DNA from: Betaproteobacteria bacterium
Lineage (GTDB): Bacteria > Bdellovibrionota_B > Oligoflexia > Silvanigrellales > Silvanigrellaceae
NCBI GenBank assembly: GCA_016868315.1
Contig: VGHE01000011.1
Coordinates: 31,834-95,833, forward strand
DNA length: 64,000 nucleotides
Direction of reading: 5' to 3'
A model generated the notes under the pieces. It was given only the letters and a program-made list of their open reading frames with translations. It was not told the origin of the DNA and did not search any database. Within the stretch, counting starts at the first letter, position 1, and every line of letters begins with the position of its first letter. Shown piece after piece: positions 26,336-34,308 of the stretch. The translations under genes and the position numbers were made by a program.

Positions 26336-27628
26336 GTGAGTTCAAACTCTCAGCTCCATCTGACCAATGACTCATTCCTGTACGCATGCCAATCCGAATT
26401 CGCTGCGAGAACTAAAAAAGACGGAACATTCAAATCGCATATTCGCTTTGAAGCTTTTCTCTTGGGCGATTACAAGCGTCCCGGGCAAGCGACCATGCGT
26501 GATTTCTCCGAACTCGTGAACGCAATCACCGCCCACCATGCTCAGGCAACACCTCAGTTCCGCCGCAACGAATCCCTGAACCTGGACACCGTCTCATACT
26601 TTACCTGCGCCATCGCGACATTATTTGCCGACCTCGAAGAGGCATGCAAGGTCGTATTCGGACTCGGGCTTCCCATTATTCCCTCTGAGCCTCCTGAATA
26701 TTCAGCCGAGGCTCCACTGTCGAATGCTCTCATCCAAAAGCGAAACCAATACCTCTCGAACACACGCACCGCAGAAGCAACAGCAACGGCATACGAAGCA
26801 TTTCCACTGAAGGAAGTGACTGTTGCTGAAGAAGCGCTTCAGTCGAGCATCTGGTCGTGCGAAGTTTGGGACACAATCGCTGATGCAATTCACTCGAAGC
26901 TTGGCCAATATGCCGACACTGCAATGGGCTTTGCTTACTGGAAATATCAAGAAACTCACGCCAAAGCAGAAATCGATTGGCGTGTCCGGCCACCCGTCGG
27001 AGAAGCCTATGCGAAGGCCTTCAAACCGATGCAGCGCTCAGCACGTGGTGAGCGTGGCGACCGCGGCGACCGACATGGTCGCGACGGGCGCGGCGGAGCA
27101 AAAGGACCAGGAGCCGATCGTCGTCCTGCGCACGACAAGCCACGTGCAGAGCGAGGCGAACGCACAGAAAGAGGGGATCGCGGGGAGGTGCGTTCAAGCG
27201 AGCACAGACCTCAGCACACCGAGGCGCAAGCTGATCACCGCAGCCGAGGCGTCGCGACACGTGAGGCTCCACGTGGGGCGCTTGAGAGCGGCGAACGTCA
27301 GCACAGAAGACGCGAAAATTTTGCTCCGGAGGGGGGCGACTCACCACGCAGAGAACACCGCCGCGAGCGAGCCGAACGCCCCTCAGGTCAAGGTTCTGTT
27401 CCCACCAGCAGTGAGGCTCAATTGCAGGACGCACTTCAGGAAGTCCAATCCGCAATTGCTGCTTTAAAGCAAAATCCGGGCAGGGGAGAAGTGGCACTTA
27501 AGCCAAACAACAGCTTCATTCGCAGACAGCAACATTCACTTGCGGTGGAGTTGGGATTCGACACCGAGAGCCGTGGCGAAGGCCGCGAGCGCGGTGTGGT
27601 GATTCGCTCACCTGGGCTGCCTGGCTGA
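26336..27628 (+). CDS. R3H-domain protein with Arg/Gly/Glu-rich disordered region
   Basis: A GTG at 26336 follows AAGGAGAG. The 430 residues have three parts: a folded helical N-terminal region (1-230) with no family I recognise; a low-complexity stretch (about 233-345) packed with RGER/RGDR-type repeats, positively and negatively charged, like RNA-binding disordered regions; and a C-terminal R3H-type motif (about 391-425) with R396-xxx-H400 (FIRRQQHSLAVELGF) followed by TESRGEGRERGVVI, which matches the end of R3H domains that bind single-stranded nucleic acid. No signal peptide. An RNA- or ssDNA-binding role is likely; the partner is unknown. The strand-switch with uvrC leaves almost no promoter room. 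Confidence 0.8.
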   Translation: MSSNSQLHLTNDSFLYACQSEFAARTKKDGTFKSHIRFEAFLLGDYKRPGQATMRDFSELVNAITAHHAQATPQFRRNESLNLDTVSYFTCAIATLFADLEEACKVVFGLGLPIIPSEPPEYSAEAPLSNALIQKRNQYLSNTRTAEATATAYEAFPLKEVTVAEEALQSSIWSCEVWDTIADAIHSKLGQYADTAMGFAYWKYQETHAKAEIDWRVRPPVGEAYAKAFKPMQRSARGERGDRGDRHGRDGRGGAKGPGADRRPAHDKPRAERGERTERGDRGEVRSSEHRPQHTEAQADHRSRGVATREAPRGALESGERQHRRRENFAPEGGDSPRREHRRERAERPSGQGSVPTSSEAQLQDALQEVQSAIAALKQNPGRGEVALKPNNSFIRRQQHSLAVELGFDTESRGEGRERGVVIRSPGLPG

Positions 27629-27711
27629 TTTTTAGGCTATCTTTGTCTTGAATTCATGCAGGTGACTTCAACGCTTGCCGATTTGAACTCGGATCGTCAT
27701 AAACCAACGCT

Positions 27712-28968
27712 ATGCCGACCCGCATTAATCTCCATCCCCCGACCTCAGAACACTTCACGCTTTGGCGACTTCCATGGCAGATGCTTATGGCGTCCGCACC
27801 ACTTGCCATACTCATATTGGCCTTGCTGCTGATTCCCAGATCCCCATCTGGCTCCACGCCGCTTGAGCAATTATCGAACACTGAATTTTTCCGAACCCTT
27901 CGTGCGCAGTGCCTCTCACTCGAATCATCCGTTTCGGTGCATGAACTTAAAGACAACTTCCTCACCAATGAACGCATCAACGACGCAGGACTGCGCCAGA
28001 TCTTTCAAAGCGCAGGACTCTCACATCTCTTGGCACTGTCGGGCAGCCAGACTGGCCCTGTCTCTGCGTTCATGTGTCTTTGTGCCGTCGGATTTCTTGT
28101 GGCATGCCTTTCTGTGTTTCGACCTTTCGCAGAACAAAAAATTCTAACCACCATTCGTCTCTGTGGGTTGCTTTTAGAGCTTATTGTTCTGGCTTGCATG
28201 GTTGGACTCTTCCAATCAACGGGTGCGCTCAACAAAGTCCTTTCCTCAAAAATCACCTCGCTTTTAATACAACCCCTCAAGGTCTCTCGCACAGCACCGG
28301 CGATTCGAGGATTTATTGTCGATTCGAGAATCACTCTCACGCTTCCGTGGCTCATTGCATTTGTCTTGGGTCAAAACCCTGTTCACGACCTATCATTTCT
28401 GCTCTCAACTCTGGGAGCACACACAGCTCAACTTGTTTCAATTTCTGTAGCAATCCTGCGCTCAAACAAAGACATTGTCCAAAGCGAAAAATCGCAATTC
28501 TTGCTCAGTGCCTGCATCAAGTTTGCTGGAACACTCTCACAGTGGATCATCATCACAGCACTCACAAGTACTCTCATGTGCCTCTTCTGCTTCCAACTCT
28601 GGCCCGTAGAGAATGTCTTCGACAAAATTCTTGCCAATTTGGTTGCAGGACCGCTGGTACTTTTTCTTATCACGCCAGCATCTCTGCTGGTTATTACGTG
28701 CATCGCATTGAACTTCGACCTAGGTCTGACAATGGCTAGTTCATGTCTTGAAGTGGGGCTGAGGATGCTCGTTGTTATCGGTGAATCATTTGCCCGCGAG
28801 AGCCCGACGGCAAACCGTCTTGCCACCCCGTTTCTACGCCCGGGAGTCTCGGTAGAGTGGTACATGCACCCCTACATCGGATTGCTTCTCCTTGTCGTTT
28901 TGCTGGCCGGATCCCTCTCATATATCCATAGGTTTCGCTCAATTAGACTCCGAGCAGGGGTCGCCTAA
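27712..28968 (+). CDS. Stand-alone ComEC/Rec2 competence-domain membrane protein
   Basis: The 418 residues form a multi-pass membrane protein whose motif FQSAGLSHLLALSGSQ (about 103-118) is the hallmark of the ComEC_N competence domain, the DNA channel of natural transformation. Full ComEC has about 750 residues with an N-terminal OB-like domain and a C-terminal metallo-beta-lactamase-like domain; here only a short N-terminal part and no lactamase-like domain are present, and neither flank codes for them. Segment GSQ replaces the usual GLH. No clear ribosome site is seen for the ATG; an earlier start near 27658 is out of this frame. Either a split ComEC with the nuclease part elsewhere or a reduced channel. 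Confidence 0.75.
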   Translation: MPTRINLHPPTSEHFTLWRLPWQMLMASAPLAILILALLLIPRSPSGSTPLEQLSNTEFFRTLRAQCLSLESSVSVHELKDNFLTNERINDAGLRQIFQSAGLSHLLALSGSQTGPVSAFMCLCAVGFLVACLSVFRPFAEQKILTTIRLCGLLLELIVLACMVGLFQSTGALNKVLSSKITSLLIQPLKVSRTAPAIRGFIVDSRITLTLPWLIAFVLGQNPVHDLSFLLSTLGAHTAQLVSISVAILRSNKDIVQSEKSQFLLSACIKFAGTLSQWIIITALTSTLMCLFCFQLWPVENVFDKILANLVAGPLVLFLITPASLLVITCIALNFDLGLTMASSCLEVGLRMLVVIGESFARESPTANRLATPFLRPGVSVEWYMHPYIGLLLLVVLLAGSLSYIHRFRSIRLRAGVA

Positions 28969-29049
28969 GCGCCTTCGACGCACTGCAATTCTGACTCACA
29001 ATCTTTCAATTTTTTTGATAAAATTCCGATATGACATAGGGAGGTGTTT

Positions 29050-29349
29050 ATGAAGGCGAAGGTTCTGAGATTGACGATGGTTTTCGCTTTGTTGTTCACT
29101 TCAGCGACGTCATGGAATGCATTTGCGGCTCCCAAGGGAGGTGGCAAAAGCCTTGAGAGTAGCAAAACGGTCAAATACAAGAAAAAGACCGAAGTAAACT
29201 TCGATGACGCAACGATTGAAGGTTCGGTGAGAACACCCTTTGGTGCGGGTTTGGGCTCTCGTGACCAAAACTTCAAAAACAACTTCATCAAAATCCGAAA
29301 GAACTTCCACGACCAGATGCTGATGAGCTCAGGTGGCAACGCACCATGA
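29050..29349 (+). CDS. Small secreted protein, CglF-like flavour
   Basis: The ATG at 29050 follows GGGAGG by five bases. The 99 residues start with a signal peptide (MKAKVLRLTMVFALLFTSA, cleaved near AFAA). The mature part is short and Lys-rich: TEVNFDDATIEGSVRTPFG, then a run ending FIKIRKNFHDQML. The order FDD-IEG, then a basic helix with IxxRxxF, reminds me of small proteins of the Myxococcus gliding complex such as CglF; I cannot confirm this from memory alone. A GTG at 29044 is in the same frame but would overlap the ribosome site. The gene sits alone between the ComEC-like gene and the convergent ligA. Confidence 0.65.
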   Translation: MKAKVLRLTMVFALLFTSATSWNAFAAPKGGGKSLESSKTVKYKKKTEVNFDDATIEGSVRTPFGAGLGSRDQNFKNNFIKIRKNFHDQMLMSSGGNAP

Positions 29350-29368
29350 TTCGGCTGTAAAAAAAGGT

Positions 29369-31378
29369 TCATTCAGTCGGAGCCGAGCTCAGCATTGTGT
29401 TGAGCTCGGCTTCACTCATGACTGGGATACCAAGCTTCTTGGCCTGAACAAATTTCGACGAACCGGATTCCTCGTTGCAAACCAAGTAATGAGTTTTTGA
29501 TGAAACAGACGAAACGACCTTAGCACCCACGGTTTCGAGTTTTCTGACGTAAATTTCACGGGGCTGCGAGAGTGCTCCGGTGATGCAAATATTCTTCTCA
29601 AATAAAGGATGCCCTGCAAACGAGGCACGTTCTTGGAGGCTCGTATCCTCGACAACGCTAACATGTTTGAGCAGTTCATCGATCCAGGGCCGCCGCATCT
29701 GCAAAGACTCTAAAAAGTCTGCAGTGGACTTTTCGGCCCAACCTTTCTCCTGTGACAACTCGTCAGCGGTTGCCGCAAGCACTCGATCGAGAGTCGAAAA
29801 ACGTGCAGCCACCTCGCGGCACTTCACAATCCCACCACGCTTCAATCCCAGCGAGGCCAGAAAAGTTGCCAGTGGAATTTTTTTCTTGGCCTGTATCGCA
29901 GCAACAAGATTCACGGCAGACTTTAGAGCAAAACCCTCGAGCTGAATGACATCCTCTACGCGCAGGGTAAAAAGATCCGCGGGAGTCTTGAGCAACCCCG
30001 TCTCGCGCAGCTTGGTGGTCGTTTTTTCAGACAACCCGATGATTTCAAGCGTCTGCACAAAGTAAAGAAGGCTTTCCTGATCTTTTGGTGCGCAAGAAAT
30101 ACTCTGCGAGCAATACAAATCAGGACCCGAAGCGGTGAGTAGATATCCGCACGGACAGGTTTGCGGAAATTGAAATTCCTTCTCAGCCGGCTTTTCCAGG
30201 CCAATGATGGAGGGAATAACCTCGCCGCTGCGCGTGATACGCACAAGTGCACCCGGTGCATAGCCACCCGTACGAATGAATTCCGCATTGTGCAAAGTTG
30301 CATATGATATGACTGCACCCGAGAGTTGCACGGGTTTCACCTGTGCACGGAAGGTCATTTTACCACTGCGGCCGATGCTCGTTTCAATCTGCAAAATCTC
30401 AGTGATAGCGACTTCACTCTCTTGCTTGAAGGCGAGACTACCGCGCGGATGGTGGCTTGTCGCACCAAGTGCTTCAAAGAGCATCTCATCATTCAGGCGC
30501 AAAACGAGACCATCGATTTGGTGATCGCGATTTTGCTTGAATGCAGCGAGTGCGGTCTCTGCAAGCGCATCCATTTGATGTTGTCCGGAAATGAGTTGAG
30601 TTGTTCCCTCTGGCAAGCCTGTGTCGAATCCAAGCCGCTCCATCCACTTCAGTTTTTCGAAGTAGGTTTTGCCAAGCACTCGTGAAAATTCATCAGCATT
30701 CAGCAAAACATGTTCAGCTGTCACATCATTTTGTTTGCAGAAGGCAAGGACATCGTAGGCACGGAACCTCAACACATTCAAAACATCGATTGCTTCGTCC
30801 ACTTCTTTGCGACCGAAAGTTCCCGGAACTGCATTGCGGTAACTGTCGAAGCGTTCAGAGAAGCGTGGAAACTCACCTGTAGGAAAATACATCTCGCCGC
30901 GCACTTCAAAGCGCACCGATCCAATGAGCTCGAATTGAAGGTGCTTAGGTAAGCTCAAAACATGCATCACATGTCGCGTCACATCCTCACCCAGTTGGCC
31001 ATTTCCACGGGTACTGGCGCGAAACAAACGTCCAGAGAAATCATATTCAAGAGAGAGAGCCATGCCATCAACTTTGTCGCTCAGCACAAGATCTCGGCCT
31101 GCAGCAAAGGTTGCCAGGTCACTCGGCTCATAAGATTTTGCAAGAGAAAGCATCAGCGGGCGATGAAGAACCTTGGCGGCGCTATCTTTGAGTTTGTAGC
31201 CTACAAAACTGAGCGCAGGATGATTCGGATCCAACCTGCGCAGTTGATTTTCGAGTTCATCATAGGCTTCATCGCTGATCGCAGCTCGACCGAGATAATA
31301 TAACTCTTTGTATAACAGGATTTGTGAGGCGAGAGACTCAGTTTTAATTTCTTGGGGAACGGGTTGCTTCGGATTCAT
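29369..31378 (-). CDS. ligA: NAD-dependent DNA ligase LigA, divergent active site
   Basis: LigA seals nicks during replication using NAD. The 669 residues have the Ia domain (SDEAYDELENQL), adenylation domain with the nucleotidyl Lys in DKVDGMAL and STRGNGQLGEDVTRHV, OB fold, zinc finger, helix-hairpin-helix region (VIQLEGFALKSA) and a C-terminal BRCT domain (ITGALSQPREIYVRKLETVG). Two differences from other LigA: the residue two before the Lys is Ser where Glu is usual (LSDK versus CELK), and the first zinc pair is C-P-C rather than C-x2-C, while the second pair CSQSISC is normal. This could be the only ligase of the cell or a second, specialised copy. AGGAG lies upstream but about twelve bases from the ATG. 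Confidence 0.88.
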   Translation of the reverse strand: MNPKQPVPQEIKTESLASQILLYKELYYLGRAAISDEAYDELENQLRRLDPNHPALSFVGYKLKDSAAKVLHRPLMLSLAKSYEPSDLATFAAGRDLVLSDKVDGMALSLEYDFSGRLFRASTRGNGQLGEDVTRHVMHVLSLPKHLQFELIGSVRFEVRGEMYFPTGEFPRFSERFDSYRNAVPGTFGRKEVDEAIDVLNVLRFRAYDVLAFCKQNDVTAEHVLLNADEFSRVLGKTYFEKLKWMERLGFDTGLPEGTTQLISGQHQMDALAETALAAFKQNRDHQIDGLVLRLNDEMLFEALGATSHHPRGSLAFKQESEVAITEILQIETSIGRSGKMTFRAQVKPVQLSGAVISYATLHNAEFIRTGGYAPGALVRITRSGEVIPSIIGLEKPAEKEFQFPQTCPCGYLLTASGPDLYCSQSISCAPKDQESLLYFVQTLEIIGLSEKTTTKLRETGLLKTPADLFTLRVEDVIQLEGFALKSAVNLVAAIQAKKKIPLATFLASLGLKRGGIVKCREVAARFSTLDRVLAATADELSQEKGWAEKSTADFLESLQMRRPWIDELLKHVSVVEDTSLQERASFAGHPLFEKNICITGALSQPREIYVRKLETVGAKVVSSVSSKTHYLVCNEESGSSKFVQAKKLGIPVMSEAELNTMLSSAPTE

Positions 31379-31459
31379 TGCGCGGGTTCACTCCTGGTTG
31401 CCCACAGAGTGAACCGATTTGAGCCATACATCAACTGCCGCAGCGCTTGCTGAGCCTGT

Positions 31460-33517
31460 TCAGTTAGAAGAACCACTGAATTTTTCAGCATTCAGGACAA
31501 TTCGGCGCTTTCTGCCCGCAAGTCCCAGAGTGCCATGATCCCATCCTGCGTATTTGAGGCGTGCCTTGGAGCCGTCTTGCACAAAAATCTCAGCTCTTTT
31601 GTTGAATTTGATTTCAACCTTTCCAGCGTTGTGCGTGCCGGAATAAATTTTCTTGCCGTCTGCCGTGATCTGGATTTCGAGAGGTTCCGACAGAGTTAAA
31701 ACGGCGGCCGTCGATCCAATCATGGCTACAGCACTGGGAGAGGGCGTCTCTGCGGATGCTTCTTGCTCCTGTGCTGCTACAACCGCAGCTTCTTCGCCCT
31801 CAGCCTCTGTTGCGGCGGCAGGTGCAGCGGTCTTGTTTGCATCGGAGCCTGTGACCTGGGCTGGAGCCTGAGGCTGAGGCTGTGGTTGAACCTGTGGTTG
31901 AACCTGGGGCTGAGCCTGACCGGCTGCGGAAGCGGTAAGATCGCCTGCCTGAGTGTTCGCGGCAACCTGGCCCATCGGAGGCTGTTGCGCTTCCGGCACA
32001 GTGTTATTTTCCACCACACTTGCCGCAGAGTTCTCTTGAGGATCGGATGGGCTCGTGGCCTGAACGCTTTCACTGGAACGGGAATCGACGTTTGTTGAAT
32101 CGGTCGCAGGAGTGTCGGGGCGCATGAACACCTGTCCAACAAGCAGCGCAACAACCGAAGCAGCCACCAGTCCCATGGCCCATCGAGTTGTTTGACCCAA
32201 GCCTTTGCTGGATGCGACCTCGGTGGATGTTGCAGTAGGCTCTTGAGGCGCATGGCTTCTCAAGTATTCCTCTGCGGCTGATACACCCGGAGGCGTAGAG
32301 GGCGGTATGTCCATCGCCGAAACAGCGGATTGCTCGAGCACGGTGGTTTCAAGAACGGACGCAATCTCTGGCATCACGGAGCTTGAGGTCTGTGCGGGAG
32401 ACTCAGCTACCGTAATTGCAGACTCGTTCGCTTGCTCCACAACGTGTGTTGGCTCTTCGCCCTTGGCCTCAACCGCGGTGAAAGTCTCTGCAGAAACGGT
32501 GTTTGCAACAGTCTCTGCAACGGGAACCACGACGGTTGCTGCGACCGGAGCGGCGAGTTCCACGGAAGACTTGGCCTGAGTGAATACCTCAGGCAAAACA
32601 AGCGGAATCTCTTCATTCTGAGCGTTCGACTGCGCGTTGCGTGGAGCTTCTTTGTGGTCGTTTTTCCCTTTACCGTGTTTCTTATTCGCTTTCTTGTTGA
32701 GGTGCTCAGTGCTGTGGGTTGACTCAGTGCGCTGCACGACCGGTTCTGCTACAGGAACCTGAGCATCTACCCGCTGAACTGCTGGTTCAACCACCGGAAC
32801 GAGAGGCTCTACGTGCTGAACTGATGGCACTGCCAGCTGAACGGGCTGCTCCATGCGCTGAACCGCTGGTTCGACGACTCGACGAGGCTTAGGAGCCTCC
32901 TCGAAATTTTCTAAAGTGATTCCAAGAATACTCGCAACATCGGGTGTGATGACATCGAGTGGTTCCTCTTCTGGGGTTGACTCAATGTTCTTGTAGCCCA
33001 GCCCGCCAGCGCTCGTTCGTTTTGTCTCGGAAGTGGCTGGCAGATCGCTTGCCCGCGCAGGGCGCTGCGGCGAAACCAAAGTATTTGTGCGTGTCGGTAC
33101 TTCAGTAGCACGTACGGGAGAGGAACCCATCGCCGACACGGTGCGCACCTGAGGCATTTCACGCTCAGCGACGTGATCGCGTTTTGGTGTGACCTGATAG
33201 GGTGCCTGTGCATCCTGCTCTGCAGGCATCACTGAAGGGTTCGCGGCCTGATCCAATTCCGGAACAGAAACCGAGAGCTCACGCGCATAAATACGCACGA
33301 GTCCGCGGCCGTTGAGGCCTGGGGGCAACTCATTCCATTGCCCATCTTCAATAGCAACGAGATAATGCTCTCGCACTTTTATCTTGGCAGACAAAGCCGA
33401 AGTACTTCGACCAATCGATTCACGTGCACGGCGAAGACGATTTCCAACGAGTTGGGCGATGTCTGCCGATACTCCAAGAGCAGTCCGATTGCCTGAGGTT
33501 TCCATCTCCATTCCCAT
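31460..33517 (-). CDS. rodZ: RodZ-like helix-turn-helix membrane protein with long linker
   Basis: RodZ links MreB filaments to the cell-wall machinery. The product has an N-terminal helix-turn-helix domain (about 22-90: VGNRLRRARESIG, LSAKIKVREHYLVAIE, LPPGLNGRGLVRIYAREL), a very long Pro/Val/Glu/Gln/Ala-rich linker to about residue 440, one membrane helix (about 444-464, MGLVAASVVALLVGQVF), a second low-complexity periplasmic linker with QPQVQ repeats, and a C-terminal DUF4115-type domain (PLEIQITADGKKIYSGT to the end). Length is 685 residues against 337 in E. coli; the extra is linker. Several starts are possible: TTG 33538, GTG 33520 or ATG 33517, 33511 and 33505. It follows the TPR lipoprotein and ftsK on the same strand. 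Confidence 0.85.
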   Translation of the reverse strand: MGMEMETSGNRTALGVSADIAQLVGNRLRRARESIGRSTSALSAKIKVREHYLVAIEDGQWNELPPGLNGRGLVRIYARELSVSVPELDQAANPSVMPAEQDAQAPYQVTPKRDHVAEREMPQVRTVSAMGSSPVRATEVPTRTNTLVSPQRPARASDLPATSETKRTSAGGLGYKNIESTPEEEPLDVITPDVASILGITLENFEEAPKPRRVVEPAVQRMEQPVQLAVPSVQHVEPLVPVVEPAVQRVDAQVPVAEPVVQRTESTHSTEHLNKKANKKHGKGKNDHKEAPRNAQSNAQNEEIPLVLPEVFTQAKSSVELAAPVAATVVVPVAETVANTVSAETFTAVEAKGEEPTHVVEQANESAITVAESPAQTSSSVMPEIASVLETTVLEQSAVSAMDIPPSTPPGVSAAEEYLRSHAPQEPTATSTEVASSKGLGQTTRWAMGLVAASVVALLVGQVFMRPDTPATDSTNVDSRSSESVQATSPSDPQENSAASVVENNTVPEAQQPPMGQVAANTQAGDLTASAAGQAQPQVQPQVQPQPQPQAPAQVTGSDANKTAAPAAATEAEGEEAAVVAAQEQEASAETPSPSAVAMIGSTAAVLTLSEPLEIQITADGKKIYSGTHNAGKVEIKFNKRAEIFVQDGSKARLKYAGWDHGTLGLAGRKRRIVLNAEKFSGSSN
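31861..31925 (-). repeat. QPQVQ-type repeat in the periplasmic linker of RodZ
   Basis: An imperfect tandem repeat of about 6-12 bases (GGCTGAG / GGTTGAACCTGT on the plus strand) encodes alternating Gln-Pro and Gln-Val in the RodZ linker. Such tracts can change length by slipped-strand pairing. It is coding, in frame, and not a CRISPR array. Confidence 0.7.
32720..32885 (-). repeat. Degenerate VVEPAVQR repeats in the cytoplasmic linker of RodZ
   Basis: About five to six degenerate copies of a 12-13-residue unit (EPAVQRMEQPVQL, EPLVPVVEPAVQRV, DAQVPVAEPVVQRT) encode a Pro/Val/Glu-rich, probably extended segment between the helix-turn-helix domain and the membrane helix. The DNA copies are related but not identical, which indicates an old expansion. 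Confidence 0.65.
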
Positions 33518-33539
33518 CACTTGGCGTTGACCTTTCAAT

Positions 33540-34289
33540 TCATCGAGCGAGTTGCTGCCTGAGTGCGAGCGCCCGCTGTTCTATAGCCTCACTAGGCTTT
33601 GACCTGAAAAGATTTTCGAGTTGAGCCAAAGCTTTGTTTTTCTCACCAAGACGCGCAGAGACCAAGGCCAGCTCGAGCAGGGGCTCAGAACAACCCGGAC
33701 AAAAATCCACGGCTCTCTGAAACGATGCCTGTGCTTCACGAAGACGTCCAGCGCTTGTATGACATTTTCCTAGGTTGAAATAAGGTGCCGAATAGGTCGG
33801 ATCGATCTCGAGTGCCGTGTCGAAGGAGGGTATCGCCTTCGAACAGTTTTTCTCTTGAAGGTAGCTCAACCCTATATTCAGATGCACTTTTTCCATGCTC
33901 AGATACTTTTTGCGCTTGACGATCTCTTCAAGCGCAGCGCGCGATTCCTTCAAACGTCCAAGAAGAATGAGGGTGTAGCCCACATTCAAGCGTGCATCAT
34001 CGTCGTCACCATCAACTTTTAAAGCCGTCTGGAAGCTTTTCAGTGCCACGTTCGGATTGTTAAGTCCCAGAAATGAGATTCCCAAAAGTGAGTGAACTTC
34101 CGAGGTCGCATCTTCCTGCCGTGAGCGTGGCAGAAGGAAATGGACGGCACGTTGATATTCGCCCTGACCTACCAGCTGTCGCGCCAACTCAAGGCTGGCT
34201 GTTTGATTGCGCGATTGTGGAGTGTCCTTCGGAGTGCTGGTGCACGCCGCCGACAAGAATGCCAATACAGCGAAGAAACCTGCTTTCAA
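33540..34289 (-). CDS. TPR lipoprotein, PilF/Tol-Pal type
   Basis: The 249 residues begin with a lipoprotein signal (MKAGFFAVLAFLSAAC, lipobox LSAAC) and then about five or six tetratricopeptide repeats, for example LLGISFLGLNNPNVALKSFQ and YFNLGKCHTSAGRLREAQAS, with the usual W/Y-G-A-P spacing. TPR lipoproteins such as PilF/PilW assemble outer-membrane complexes; here, lying between ftsK and rodZ, a role in division or wall growth is plausible but not shown. The stop codon lies one base before the earliest rodZ start, so these are one transcript. It lies 19 bases downstream of ftsK. Confidence 0.85.
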   Translation of the reverse strand: MKAGFFAVLAFLSAACTSTPKDTPQSRNQTASLELARQLVGQGEYQRAVHFLLPRSRQEDATSEVHSLLGISFLGLNNPNVALKSFQTALKVDGDDDDARLNVGYTLILLGRLKESRAALEEIVKRKKYLSMEKVHLNIGLSYLQEKNCSKAIPSFDTALEIDPTYSAPYFNLGKCHTSAGRLREAQASFQRAVDFCPGCSEPLLELALVSARLGEKNKALAQLENLFRSKPSEAIEQRALALRQQLAR

Positions 34290-34308
34290 GATCGTCTCCA
34301 GTCATCGA

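Noticed and set aside
31861-32885. Repeats in rodZ as a CRISPR or intergenic repeat array
   Set aside because: They are in frame, degenerate and code for a Pro-rich linker; no unique spacers of constant length.
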